Source: Treponema sp. (GTDB lineage Bacteria > Spirochaetota > Spirochaetia > Treponematales > Treponemataceae). Taken from it: a stretch of 33,646 nt of DNA. Position numbers and translations under genes: made by a program. Position 1 is the first letter of the stretch. Each line of letters opens with the position of its first letter. The notes under the pieces were generated by a model. It had not been told where the DNA came from, ran no database searches, and saw only the letters and a list, made by a program, of their open reading frames with translations. Of the stretch, positions 17,562-28,753 are shown piece by piece. The DNA lies in NCBI GenBank assembly GCA_017551705.1, contig JAFZLA010000083.1, positions 1-33,646 of the forward strand, read 5' to 3'.

Positions 17562-17592
17562 GGTTCGCGCGGCTGTCAGGACTTGGTTAGGA

Positions 17593-17621
17593 TTGAATAA
17601 TTCAACTAAATTCTATATAAT
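17593..17621 (+). promoter_or_regulatory. Promoter of the phosphonate operon
   Basis: TTGAAT (17593-17598), 17-nt spacer, perfect TATAAT (17616-17621). It is divergent from the rfbA promoter, with their -35 boxes about 31 bp apart. The leader is about 30 nt and carries GGGAG (17645-17649), seven nt before the ATG at 17657. The -35 forms the left arm of the dyad TTGAAT-A-ATTCAA (17593-17605), a possible operator. Confidence 0.65.
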
Positions 17622-17656
17622 AATTGGCAAAACTTTTAGCAAAAGGGAGCCGCCGA

Positions 17657-18898
17657 ATGACTTTTCTTTACATTGACCCCGGCACGGGAAGCATGCTTTT
17701 CTCCATTGTTATCGGAGCGGCGGCAACGCTTTTCTTTTTGGCAAAGGCGGCTTGGCTCAAACTAAAGCTTTTTTTGAGCGGATCGCGCGGAAAAGACGGC
17801 GCCGTCAAGGACGCGGCCTACAAGCCTTATGTCATTTATTCCGAAGGGAAGAACTATTGGAACACATTCAAGCCGGTTTGCGACGAATTTGAGGCGCGAA
17901 AAATTCCCCTTGCCTTTTTGACAAGCAGCAAGGACGACCCCTGCTTTGAACAGAACTACCAGTTCGTCAAGGCCGAATTTATCGGAGAAGGAAACGCGGC
18001 CTTCGCGCGTCTCAATATGCTTAGCGCTGGAATCGTACTTTCGACCACTCCCGGCCTTAACGTGTATCAATGGAAGCGCAGCCGCAACGTAAAGCGTTAC
18101 GCGCACGTCCTTCACATGGCCAATGACGCGACAACTTACCGCCTTTTTGGCTTGGACTACTACGACGCGGTTTTGCTCACAGGCGACTATCAAAAGGCCG
18201 ACTTGCAATATTTGGAAGAGGCTCGCGGCGTGGCCAAAAAGGACTTGGTCGCCGTCGGCTGCGCCTACCTTGACGTTTTGGCGCAAAAAATGCAAAGCGT
18301 CCCGGACGAGGCGGAGCATAAATTCACCGTATTGGTGTCGCCGTCTTGGGGCGACGTGGGCGTTCTTAAGCGCTACGGCGAAAAATTGCTGGACCCGCTT
18401 TCAAAGACCGGCTGGCGAATCATCGTCCGCCCTCACCCGCAATCCAAAAAATCCGAGGCCGACATGCTGGCCCGCCTCGAAGACCGATACAAGGACAACG
18501 CCAACATTGAATGGGATTACGAGCGCGACAACATTTACTCGCTCAAAAAAGCGGACATCATGATTAGCGATTTTTCGGGAATCATTTTCGACTACACATT
18601 CCTGCGCGACAAGCCGGTGATGTACGTAAAGGCCGGCATGAACCTAATGCCTTACGACGCGTACGACCTTCCCGACCACGGAGAAAAGCTTTGGCAGTTC
18701 GAGACGCTAAAGAAAATCGGCCTTGAGCTTAACGAGAGCCAGTTTGAAAACATCAAGGACGTGATTCAAAACGCAAGCGACAGCGAGGCCTTGGCCGCCG
18801 GCCGCAAGCGCGCCAAAGAAGATGCTTGGATGCATATAGGACAAGCCGGAAAGAACATCGCGGACTACATGATAAATACAGTAAAGGAGACAGCGTAA
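17657..18898 (+). CDS. CDP-glycerol glycerophosphotransferase-like (TagB/TagF family) protein
   Basis: A 413-residue protein with one N-terminal membrane segment (about 10-32) and a cytosolic GT-B-like domain of the TagB/TagF family, enzymes that move phosphoglycerol or phosphoribitol from CDP-alcohols to a glycan or teichoic acid. Family marks are RPHPQS with His260 near the middle and SDFSGIIFDYTF from Ser304, the nucleotide-side motif. The start is the ATG at 17657 with GGGAG upstream; the longer frame from TTG 17624 runs through the leader. It overlaps the PEP mutase gene (TAATG) and heads its operon. No clear CDP-glycerol synthase lies nearby, and the CMP-activated compound made by the operon is CMP-AEP. 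It may therefore transfer AEP instead of phosphoglycerol; that is inference. Function on ordinary CDP-glycerol remains possible. Confidence 0.85.
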   Translation: MTFLYIDPGTGSMLFSIVIGAAATLFFLAKAAWLKLKLFLSGSRGKDGAVKDAAYKPYVIYSEGKNYWNTFKPVCDEFEARKIPLAFLTSSKDDPCFEQNYQFVKAEFIGEGNAAFARLNMLSAGIVLSTTPGLNVYQWKRSRNVKRYAHVLHMANDATTYRLFGLDYYDAVLLTGDYQKADLQYLEEARGVAKKDLVAVGCAYLDVLAQKMQSVPDEAEHKFTVLVSPSWGDVGVLKRYGEKLLDPLSKTGWRIIVRPHPQSKKSEADMLARLEDRYKDNANIEWDYERDNIYSLKKADIMISDFSGIIFDYTFLRDKPVMYVKAGMNLMPYDAYDLPDHGEKLWQFETLKKIGLELNESQFENIKDVIQNASDSEALAAGRKRAKEDAWMHIGQAGKNIADYMINTVKETA

Positions 18899-20199
18899 TG
18901 GCAAAGACAGTTTATTTGGGAATAACGGGCGACATCATTCACCCTGGAATCATCAACATCATAAACGAAGGCGCAAAGCTCGGAGAGCTTACAATCGGCC
19001 TTTTGACCGACAGCGCTATTGTGAGCCACAAGCGACTCCCCTACCTTTCTTACGAGCAGCGAAAGCAAGTCGTCGAAAACATCAAGGGCGTGGCGCGCGT
19101 CGTTCCCCAGGAGGAATGGAGCTACGTTCCCAACCTAAAAAAATACAAGCCCGACTTTATGATTCACGGAGACGACTGGAAGACCAACTATCTTTCAAAA
19201 ATCCGCGACGATTGCTTTGAGGCGGTAAAAGAATGGGGCGGCCAAGTTGTCGAAATCCCCTACACGCAGGGAATCAACTCGTCGGCGCTTGCAGAGAACG
19301 CCTCCTCAATAGGAACCACGCCCGACATCCGCCGCGCGGCCTTGCGCCGTCTTTTGGCGGCCAAGCCCGTCGTCCGCATTTTGGAAGCGCACTCAGGCCT
19401 AAGCGGCTTGATAGCGGAGCGCGCCCAAGTGACAAAGGAAGACGGCGTTCACCAGTTTGACGGAATGTGGTCTTCGTCGCTCACCGATTCCACCAGCAAG
19501 GGAAAGCCCGACATCGAGGCCGTGGACCTAACTACCCGAATGCAGTCGCTGACAGACATTTTGGAATGCACCACAAAGCCCATAATTTACGACGGCGACA
19601 CAGGCGACATTCCAGAGCACTTTGTGTTCACCGTCCGCACGCTTGAACGCAACGGAGTCAGCGCCGTAATCATCGAGGACAAAAAAGGCCTCAAAAAGAA
19701 TTCGCTCTTTGGAACTGAAGCAAAGCAAGTATTGGCGACAGAAGAAGAATTCTGCGAAAAAATCGCGGCCGGAAAAAAGGCGCAAGTCACAAAAGACTTT
19801 ATGATCATCGCCCGCATCGAAGAAATCATCGCGGGCTACTCTGTCGACGAGGCGATAAAAAAAGCCTTCGCCGCTGTCAAGGCAGGCGCGGACGGAATTA
19901 TGATTCACTCCAAGGACAAGAGCGGAATGGACATCAAGGAGTTCTGCCAAAAATTCCGCGCCGAATACAAGAGCGTTCCAATCGTGCTTGTTCCCACGAC
20001 ATACAACCAGTTTACCGAAAAGGAATTGGGCGAATGGGGAGCCAACATAATCATTTACGCAAACCACATGCTCAGGGCCTCCTACCCCGCTATGTACAAG
20101 TGCGCCGAGACTATTTTGCAAGCCGAGCGCTCGCTTGAAGTCAACGACATTTGCATGCCGATAAAGCAGATTCTCGAACTTATCCCCGGCACAAAGTAA
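18898..20199 (+). CDS. aepX: Phosphoenolpyruvate mutase with N-terminal TagD-like domain
   Basis: Makes the C-P bond: PEP to phosphonopyruvate. It has 433 residues from the ATG at 18898, which overlaps the previous stop (TAATG) and has AAAGGAGA upstream. Residues 1-135 or so form a cytidylyltransferase-like domain (VYLGITGDIIHPGIINIIN, HGDDW, YTQGINSS). Its HxGH motif reads His15-Pro-Gly-Ile18, lacking the second His, so this domain may not be catalytic. The mutase domain follows (EAHSGLSGLIAE), with Asp232-Gly-Asp234-Thr-Gly for the metal and the active-site loop EDKKGLKKNSLFG at 260-272, including Lys266 or Lys267 and Asn268, the signature that separates mutases from isocitrate-lyase relatives. 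Next come aepY and the AEP transaminase, so the product is channelled to 2-aminoethylphosphonate. Confidence 0.95.
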   Translation: MAKTVYLGITGDIIHPGIINIINEGAKLGELTIGLLTDSAIVSHKRLPYLSYEQRKQVVENIKGVARVVPQEEWSYVPNLKKYKPDFMIHGDDWKTNYLSKIRDDCFEAVKEWGGQVVEIPYTQGINSSALAENASSIGTTPDIRRAALRRLLAAKPVVRILEAHSGLSGLIAERAQVTKEDGVHQFDGMWSSSLTDSTSKGKPDIEAVDLTTRMQSLTDILECTTKPIIYDGDTGDIPEHFVFTVRTLERNGVSAVIIEDKKGLKKNSLFGTEAKQVLATEEEFCEKIAAGKKAQVTKDFMIIARIEEIIAGYSVDEAIKKAFAAVKAGADGIMIHSKDKSGMDIKEFCQKFRAEYKSVPIVLVPTTYNQFTEKELGEWGANIIIYANHMLRASYPAMYKCAETILQAERSLEVNDICMPIKQILELIPGTK

Positions 20200-20212
20200 T
20201 TTGGAGAAAACG

Positions 20213-23208
<2,996 letters not shown>

Positions 23209-23214
23209 CAGGCG

Positions 23215-25950
23215 ATGGCAAACTTTTTGTACACGCTGATAATTTATCCACTCACGCTGCTAATCGAGGCCTCGTACATGCTGGTGTACGAAGTCTTTGA
23301 CAATGTAGGCTTTGCCGTAATCGGAGTCAGCGTCGCCGTGTCCCTCTTGTGCCTTCCCCTTTACATCGTGGCCGAAAAATGGCAGCAAATCGAGCGGAAC
23401 AAGCAAAAGCAAATGGAAGGCGGCATCGCGCGCATAAAAAAGACCTTTAAGGGCGACGAACAATACATGATTTTGACAACTTTCTACAAGCAAAATCATT
23501 ACCACCCCTTGATGGCCTTGCGCTCGTCGTTCGGCCTTTTGATACAAGTTCCATTTTTTATCGCCGCGTATTCTTTTTTGTCGTCCATGCCCGCCCTGCA
23601 AGGACAATCATTCGCCTTTATCCGCGACATGGGAAAGCCTGACGCGCTTTTTTACCTAGGCTCTTTTCCGATAAACATTTTGCCGATAGCGATGACTGTC
23701 ATAAACATCGCCGGAAGCGCCGTCTACACAAAAGGCTTTAAGCTAAAGGAAAAGCTTCCAATTTACGCGATGGCCCTGATTTTCTTGGCCATCCTTTACG
23801 ATTCGCCAGCGGGCTTGGTCCTTTACTGGACAATGAACAACGTCTTTAGCCTTGTAAAAAACATTTTTTATAAAATCAAGCGGCCGCTTTTTGTTCTATA
23901 CATCTTGGCAAGCCTTGCCGCGGCCTACGGAATATATTATGTTTTGTTCCGCCACAACGGACTTATTTCAAAACGCTCAGCGTTGGCGGTTCTTTTGGCC
24001 TTGACTTTTTTTACGCCCCTCCTTGTCAAAGCGGCCGCTTGGGCGCTGAAAAATCCGCTCAAAAATTTTATTGAACAAAAGCAATTCAGGCACGCGATTT
24101 TTTTGACTTCGGCTTTTTCGCTCGCGCTTATGACAGGCCTTGTCATTCCATCAAATGTAATTTCATCGTCTGTCTTGGAATTTGTGGACATAGACAACAT
24201 CGCAAATCCCAATTTTTACGTCTACACAGTTTTCTTGCAAAGCCTTGGCTTGTTCGCATTTTGGTTTTGCTGCGTTTACTTTTTGTTCGGAAAAAGAATC
24301 CAAACTTTGTTCGCTTTCGCATGCGCGGCCCTTCTCTTTTGGGCTGCGACAAACGTCTTTGTATTTGGCGGAAGCTACGGCGACATCAGCAGAGTGTTGA
24401 TTTTTGAAAAGGCGGTCGCCGATTCAGCCGGCTTTAAAGCCTTGAACATAGCGGTCCTTCTGTTGGAAGCCGCGGCGATTTTGGCGCTTTGCAAATTCTT
24501 CAAAAAGGCGCTTCTTTACGCCTGTGTGATTTCGCTCATCGCGTTTGTTTCAATCGGAACGATAAACGCCGCTAAAATTCAAATCGAAACAAGCAAGTAT
24601 TCCGCAAGACAAGTAAAAGAAGAAAACGCCATCACACCTGTCTTCCATTTTTCCAAAACAGGAAAAAATGTCGTGGTCATAATGGCCGACCGCGCCGAAA
24701 ACGCTTACACGCAAGCGATTTTTGACGCCTACCCTGACTTAAAGGAAGCCTTTAAGGACTGGACCTTGTACAGCCACGCGCTTTCTTATGACAGCCACAC
24801 CCTTTTGGGCGCCCCGCCCCTTTACGGCGGCTACGAATACACTCCGCTCAACATGAACGCGCGAGCCTCCGTTCCGCTAAAAGAAAAAAACAACGAGGCC
24901 CTTTTGCTGATGCCGCGCGTCTTTACCGAACAAGCGGATTTTAGCGCCCAAGCGGCGGACTTGTCATGGGCCAATTACTCTTGGATTCCTGACATGTCAA
25001 TTTGCGATCCATACCCAAAAATCAAGCCGCTCAACTTGGAAGGAAAATACACTTCAAAATGGATTTCGGAGCATCCTAAAAATGTCAGCGCGAACGCAAC
25101 CAGCAAGACCATAAAAAGAAATTTTCTGTGGTTCGCCTTGTTCAAGGAAGCGCCCGCGTTCTTGCGCGAAAGCATTTATGCAAAAGGCTCCTGGTGGTCA
25201 AGCGACGAAAACGAAGCGGACTTGGTTCAATGCATTTCAAGATATTCCGTCCTAGACTACCTGCCCAATCTAACAGATTTTGGCGGAAACCAAAAAGGCA
25301 ATTTTATTCTTTTGCAAAGCATGCTGACCCACACGACAATAAGCATGCAGGCGCCTGACTATTTGCCTTCAAAAAATGTCATCAACTTGGGAAAATTTTC
25401 AAACGGCAAAAACAACGAAGAATTTGCGTCAAACATCGCCTTGTACAAAACAGTTGCAAAATGGATTGACTTTCTAAAAGAAAACGGCTGTTACGACAAC
25501 ACGCGAATTATAATTGTCGCCGACCACGGAGCCGGCCGCGGAGGAATAGCGGCGGACTTTTTTGTCCAAGGCCCCGTCATCAAAGAAACAGGTTATGACC
25601 TTGACCAAAACCACCCTCTCCTGATGGTCAAAGACTTTACGGACAGCGGCGACAAAAACCAAGGCAAGGCGCAAAACGCCCCGCGCGAATTTACCGTGGA
25701 CAATCGCTTTATGACCAACGCCGACACCCCATATTTGGCCTTTGAGGGAATTGTAGAAAATCCCGTGAACCCTTGGACAAAAAAGCCAATCAAAAAACGA
25801 ACCGACGCGGCGGCTTATGGAGTCGTTGCCGGAGGCCGCTACGACCCCGGCAAAAACGGCGTCTATAAGTTTGACCTTAACGGAATAAAAGTGTATGATG
25901 TTTTTGACGACATGTCAAAAGCTTCAAACTGGAAGGAAAGAAAAGAATGA
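23215..25950 (+). CDS. YidC-like domain fused to an alkaline-phosphatase-superfamily (sulfatase-fold) transferase
   Basis: A 911-residue membrane protein. Residues 5-225 align with the YidC/Oxa1 insertase core: VGFAVIGV...PLYIVAEKW, a helical hairpin (QIERNKQKQMEGGIARIKK), LLIQVPFFIAAYSFL and SPAGLVLYWTMNNVFSLVK. Where E. coli YidC has its groove arginine (IVRGIMYPL), Ser43 stands here. About seven more membrane segments fill 220-460. From 483 a sulfatase-fold domain follows: KNVVVIMADRAE (Asp492), SHTLLGAPPLYGGYEYTP with Thr529 as the likely nucleophile, and IIIVADHGAG (Asp770-His771). Relatives of this fold (LtaS, phosphoethanolamine and MdoB-type transferases) move phospho-groups outside the membrane. 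In this operon it may transfer AEP, phosphoglycerol or a similar group to a surface glycan or lipid; that is inference. The ribosome site is weak (AGG, 2 nt). It overlaps cimA by ATGA. Confidence 0.8.
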   Translation: MANFLYTLIIYPLTLLIEASYMLVYEVFDNVGFAVIGVSVAVSLLCLPLYIVAEKWQQIERNKQKQMEGGIARIKKTFKGDEQYMILTTFYKQNHYHPLMALRSSFGLLIQVPFFIAAYSFLSSMPALQGQSFAFIRDMGKPDALFYLGSFPINILPIAMTVINIAGSAVYTKGFKLKEKLPIYAMALIFLAILYDSPAGLVLYWTMNNVFSLVKNIFYKIKRPLFVLYILASLAAAYGIYYVLFRHNGLISKRSALAVLLALTFFTPLLVKAAAWALKNPLKNFIEQKQFRHAIFLTSAFSLALMTGLVIPSNVISSSVLEFVDIDNIANPNFYVYTVFLQSLGLFAFWFCCVYFLFGKRIQTLFAFACAALLFWAATNVFVFGGSYGDISRVLIFEKAVADSAGFKALNIAVLLLEAAAILALCKFFKKALLYACVISLIAFVSIGTINAAKIQIETSKYSARQVKEENAITPVFHFSKTGKNVVVIMADRAENAYTQAIFDAYPDLKEAFKDWTLYSHALSYDSHTLLGAPPLYGGYEYTPLNMNARASVPLKEKNNEALLLMPRVFTEQADFSAQAADLSWANYSWIPDMSICDPYPKIKPLNLEGKYTSKWISEHPKNVSANATSKTIKRNFLWFALFKEAPAFLRESIYAKGSWWSSDENEADLVQCISRYSVLDYLPNLTDFGGNQKGNFILLQSMLTHTTISMQAPDYLPSKNVINLGKFSNGKNNEEFASNIALYKTVAKWIDFLKENGCYDNTRIIIVADHGAGRGGIAADFFVQGPVIKETGYDLDQNHPLLMVKDFTDSGDKNQGKAQNAPREFTVDNRFMTNADTPYLAFEGIVENPVNPWTKKPIKKRTDAAAYGVVAGGRYDPGKNGVYKFDLNGIKVYDVFDDMSKASNWKERKE

Positions 25951-27548
25951 GCGGAAAGACAATTCAAATTTTGGACTCAACTTTGCGCGACGGAGCGCAG
26001 GGCGAAGGAATCAGTTACTCGGTCCAGGACAAAATTCACGTTTGCCAGGCGCTTGACGAGCTGGGCGTGGCCTTTATCGAAGCCGGAAACCCGGGCTCCA
26101 ATCCCAAGGACATGGAATTCTTCCAGGAGATGAAAAAGATTCCGCTCACAACCTCAAAGCTTTGCGCCTTTGGCTCCACCCGCCGCAAGGACATAAAGCC
26201 CAGCGAAGACGCAAACCTTCAGAGCTTGGTCGCCGCAGGAACCGAATGGGCGGTGATTTTTGGCAAGTCATGGCTTTTCCATGTGACAGAAATTCTTCAC
26301 ACAAGCGAGCAAGAAAACCTTGCTATGATAAAAGACTCCTGCGAATTTTTGCGATCAAACAAAATGCGCGTCATTTACGACGCCGAACACTTTTTTACAG
26401 GCTACAAGGACAATCCCGAATACGCGCTAAAGACATTGAAAGCCGCGATGGAAGGCGGCGCCGAAGTCCTCAACCTTTGCGAGACAAAAGGCGGCGCTAT
26501 GCCAAACGAATTGCAGGAGGCCGTCGAACGCGTCGTAAAAGAATTTGGAAAGTCCTGCGCCATCGGAATCCACACCCACAACGATTCGGGCCTGGCGGTG
26601 GCCAACTCCTTGATTGCCGTCAGCGCCGGCGCCACGCACGTGCAGGGAGTCCTCTTGGGCTTTGGCGAGCGGACAGGAAACGCAAACCTTTCGACAATCA
26701 TTCCCGACTTGCAATTAAAGATGGGCTACGAATGCCTTCCCGGCGACAACATTAAATCGCTCACATCGATTTGCAAGCGCGTGGCGGAATTCACCAACCT
26801 TCCCCTTAATCCAGGAATGCCTTATGTAGGAGCCAACGCCTTTGCCCACAAGGCCGGAATGCACATCGACGCGGTTCTCAAAAATCCCAGCGCCTACGAG
26901 CACGTGGAGCCGGAGAGCGTAGGAAACGCGCGCGTCTTCCTTATGAGCGAAGTGGCCGGCCGCTCTATGGTGATAAAGAAGATCCAAAAGTTCATGCCAA
27001 GCATCACAAAGGACGACCCGGTTGTAAAGACAATCATGGCCAAGATGAAGGAGTTGGAATTTGAAGGCTACCAGTTTGAGGGAGCCGACGGTTCCTTTGA
27101 ATTGCTCGTGCGCAAAATTATGGGAAAATACCAGCCCTTTTTCAAGCTTTGCTACTACCAAACAAGCGGCGTGAACCCCCGCCCGCAAAAGGGCGTCAAC
27201 GCCACGGCCCAAATCAAGGTTGAAGTTGACAACCAAATCGAAGTGACCGCGGGCGAAGGAGACGGTCCTGTCAACGCCTTGGACATCGCCTTGCGCAAGG
27301 CCCTCTCCCGCTTTTATCCCGCGGTGGAAAAAATCCGCCTGACAGACTACAAGGTCCGCGTCCTGGACGGAAAGGCGGCGACGGCCAGCAAAGTCCGCGT
27401 CTTGATAGAAAGCTCGGACGGAATCGACTCATGGTCAACGGTTGGCGTCAGTTCCGACGTAATGGAAGCCTCGTGGATGGCGCTGGTCGATTCCTTTGAA
27501 TACAAACTGATAAAGGACATCGAAAAGCACTTCAACAAGCTTGTCTAG
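25947..27548 (+). CDS. cimA: (R)-citramalate synthase
   Basis: Condenses pyruvate and acetyl-CoA to (R)-citramalate, the threonine-independent start of isoleucine synthesis. At 533 residues it matches the CimA family in length and order: DSTLRDGAQGEGISY at 10-24 in the TIM barrel, VIYDAEHFFTGYK, GIHTHNDSGLAVANS with metal ligands His209 and His211, VQGVLLGFGERTGNANL, YVGANAFAHKAGMHIDAV, and a C-terminal LeuA-type regulatory domain from about 420 (EGDGPVNALDIALRKAL). The start overlaps the YidC-fusion stop (ATGA) and is preceded by GGAAGGAAAG, so it is translated from the phosphonate operon. leuB follows with its own promoter. A 2-phosphonomethylmalate synthase role was considered and rejected. 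Confidence 0.93.
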   Translation: MSGKTIQILDSTLRDGAQGEGISYSVQDKIHVCQALDELGVAFIEAGNPGSNPKDMEFFQEMKKIPLTTSKLCAFGSTRRKDIKPSEDANLQSLVAAGTEWAVIFGKSWLFHVTEILHTSEQENLAMIKDSCEFLRSNKMRVIYDAEHFFTGYKDNPEYALKTLKAAMEGGAEVLNLCETKGGAMPNELQEAVERVVKEFGKSCAIGIHTHNDSGLAVANSLIAVSAGATHVQGVLLGFGERTGNANLSTIIPDLQLKMGYECLPGDNIKSLTSICKRVAEFTNLPLNPGMPYVGANAFAHKAGMHIDAVLKNPSAYEHVEPESVGNARVFLMSEVAGRSMVIKKIQKFMPSITKDDPVVKTIMAKMKELEFEGYQFEGADGSFELLVRKIMGKYQPFFKLCYYQTSGVNPRPQKGVNATAQIKVEVDNQIEVTAGEGDGPVNALDIALRKALSRFYPAVEKIRLTDYKVRVLDGKAATASKVRVLIESSDGIDSWSTVGVSSDVMEASWMALVDSFEYKLIKDIEKHFNKLV

Positions 27549-27557
27549 GCGGCGCGA

Positions 27558-27586
27558 TTGACAAGGCGAGCGACTTTCAGTATACT
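27558..27586 (+). promoter_or_regulatory. leuB promoter
   Basis: Perfect -35 TTGACA (27558-27563), 17-nt spacer, TATACT (27581-27586). The leader is about 26 nt with GAGGT (27608-27612) before the ATG at 27619. No attenuator hairpin, leader peptide or riboswitch fits in so short a leader. No terminator is seen between cimA and this promoter, so read-through from the phosphonate operon is possible. Confidence 0.78.
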
Positions 27587-27618
27587 TAAAGAAATTTAGT
27601 ATTTATTGAGGTAGCAAT

Positions 27619-28713
27619 ATGGAAAAGACAATCGCCTTGATTCCCGGAGACGGAATCGGTCCCGACGTAGTCGCCGAAGCGGTCAACGTGCTTGACGCCG
27701 TGGCAAAAAAATTTGGCCACAAATGGACTTATAAAAACGTAATCGCCGGAGGCGGAGCCATCGACAAGTTTGGCCACCCCCTTCCCCAAGAACAATTGGA
27801 CATAGCCCTTTCTAGCGACGCGGCTCTTTTGGGAGCGGTTGGCGGCCCCAAGTGGGACGACGTTGCCCCCGAGATTCGTCCCGAAAAAGCCTTGCTCGGC
27901 CTTCGCGGCGGAATGAAAGTGTTCGCAAACCTTCGCCCCGCGGTTATGTGGAAGCAACTCAAGGACGCCTGCCCCCTCAAGGACGAAATCGCCGGCGACG
28001 GAATCGACGTTTTGGTAGTCCGCGAGCTGACGGGCGGAATCTACTTTGGAGAGCGCGGAACAAGCGCCGATGGCCTTACAGCCTGGGACACCGAAAAATA
28101 CACTTGGGCCGAGATTGAGCGCATTGTCCGCATGGGCTTCAACTTTGCCAAAAACCGAAAGAAGCATTTGACTGTCGTAGACAAGGCCAACATCCTCAAC
28201 TCAAGCCGCTTGTGGCGCAAGGTCGCCGAAGAAGTCCACAAGGAATACCAGGACATCGCGCTTGACTTTATGTACATCGACAACGCCGCCATGCAAATGG
28301 TAAAAAATCCCCGCCAGTTTGACGTAATCGCCACAAGCAACATGTTCGGCGACATTCTGACCGACGAGGCCGCGCAAGTAACCGGCTCCATCGGAATGTT
28401 GGCCTCGGCCAGCATCGGCGACGGAACAGGCCCCGGACTTTACGAGCCCATCCACGGATCGGCCCCCGACATCGCGGGAAAAGACTTGGCCAACCCCTTG
28501 GCCACAATTCTCAGCGCGGCCATGCTCCTCCGCTTTGACTTTAAGCTGGAAGAAGAAGCCAAGGCCATCGAAAACGCCGTGGCCAAAGTCTTGGACGACG
28601 GCTGGAGAACGGGCGACATCGCCGGCGACAAGCGCGACGAGCTCAAGGCCTCCGGAAAGCTCGTCGGCACAAAAAAAATGGGCCAATTGGTTCTTGAATA
28701 TTTGAACAAGTAA
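27619..28713 (+). CDS. leuB: 3-isopropylmalate dehydrogenase
   Basis: NAD-dependent oxidative decarboxylation of 3-isopropylmalate in leucine synthesis. In organisms with CimA the same enzyme usually also handles 3-methylmalate for isoleucine. It has 364 residues, the family length. Motifs: IALIPGDGIGPDV at 5-17, LLGAVGGPKWD, LVVRELTGGIYFG, catalytic Lys189 in VVDKANILNSS, metal ligands Asp245 and Asp249 in FGDILTDEAA, and the NAD-site segment GSAPDIAGKDLANP, which separates LeuB from NADP-using isocitrate dehydrogenases. Neither leuC nor leuD lies in the window. It is transcribed alone from a strong promoter and closed by an intrinsic terminator. Confidence 0.96.
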   Translation: MEKTIALIPGDGIGPDVVAEAVNVLDAVAKKFGHKWTYKNVIAGGGAIDKFGHPLPQEQLDIALSSDAALLGAVGGPKWDDVAPEIRPEKALLGLRGGMKVFANLRPAVMWKQLKDACPLKDEIAGDGIDVLVVRELTGGIYFGERGTSADGLTAWDTEKYTWAEIERIVRMGFNFAKNRKKHLTVVDKANILNSSRLWRKVAEEVHKEYQDIALDFMYIDNAAMQMVKNPRQFDVIATSNMFGDILTDEAAQVTGSIGMLASASIGDGTGPGLYEPIHGSAPDIAGKDLANPLATILSAAMLLRFDFKLEEEAKAIENAVAKVLDDGWRTGDIAGDKRDELKASGKLVGTKKMGQLVLEYLNK

Positions 28714-28718
28714 AAAAG

Positions 28719-28741
28719 ATGTCCGGGTCAAGCCCGAACAT
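28719..28741 (+). repeat. Hairpin after leuB
   Basis: Arms ATGTCCGGG (28719-28727) and CCCGAACAT (28733-28741) pair with one C-A mismatch around a 5-nt loop, starting 6 nt after the leuB stop. No T-tract follows, so it is not a classical terminator. The shape resembles dispersed intergenic hairpins of several bacterial genomes; whether it is repeated elsewhere cannot be seen here. Confidence 0.5.
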
Positions 28742-28753
28742 GACACATTGGCG

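Noticed and set aside
20201-20212. TTG start for phosphonopyruvate decarboxylase
   Set aside because: The TTG is part of the Shine-Dalgarno region (GGAG 20203-20206) that serves the ATG at 20213.
27587-27618. Leucine leader peptide or T-box before leuB
   Set aside because: The leader is about 26 nt, far too short for either, and no Leu codon run or hairpin is present.
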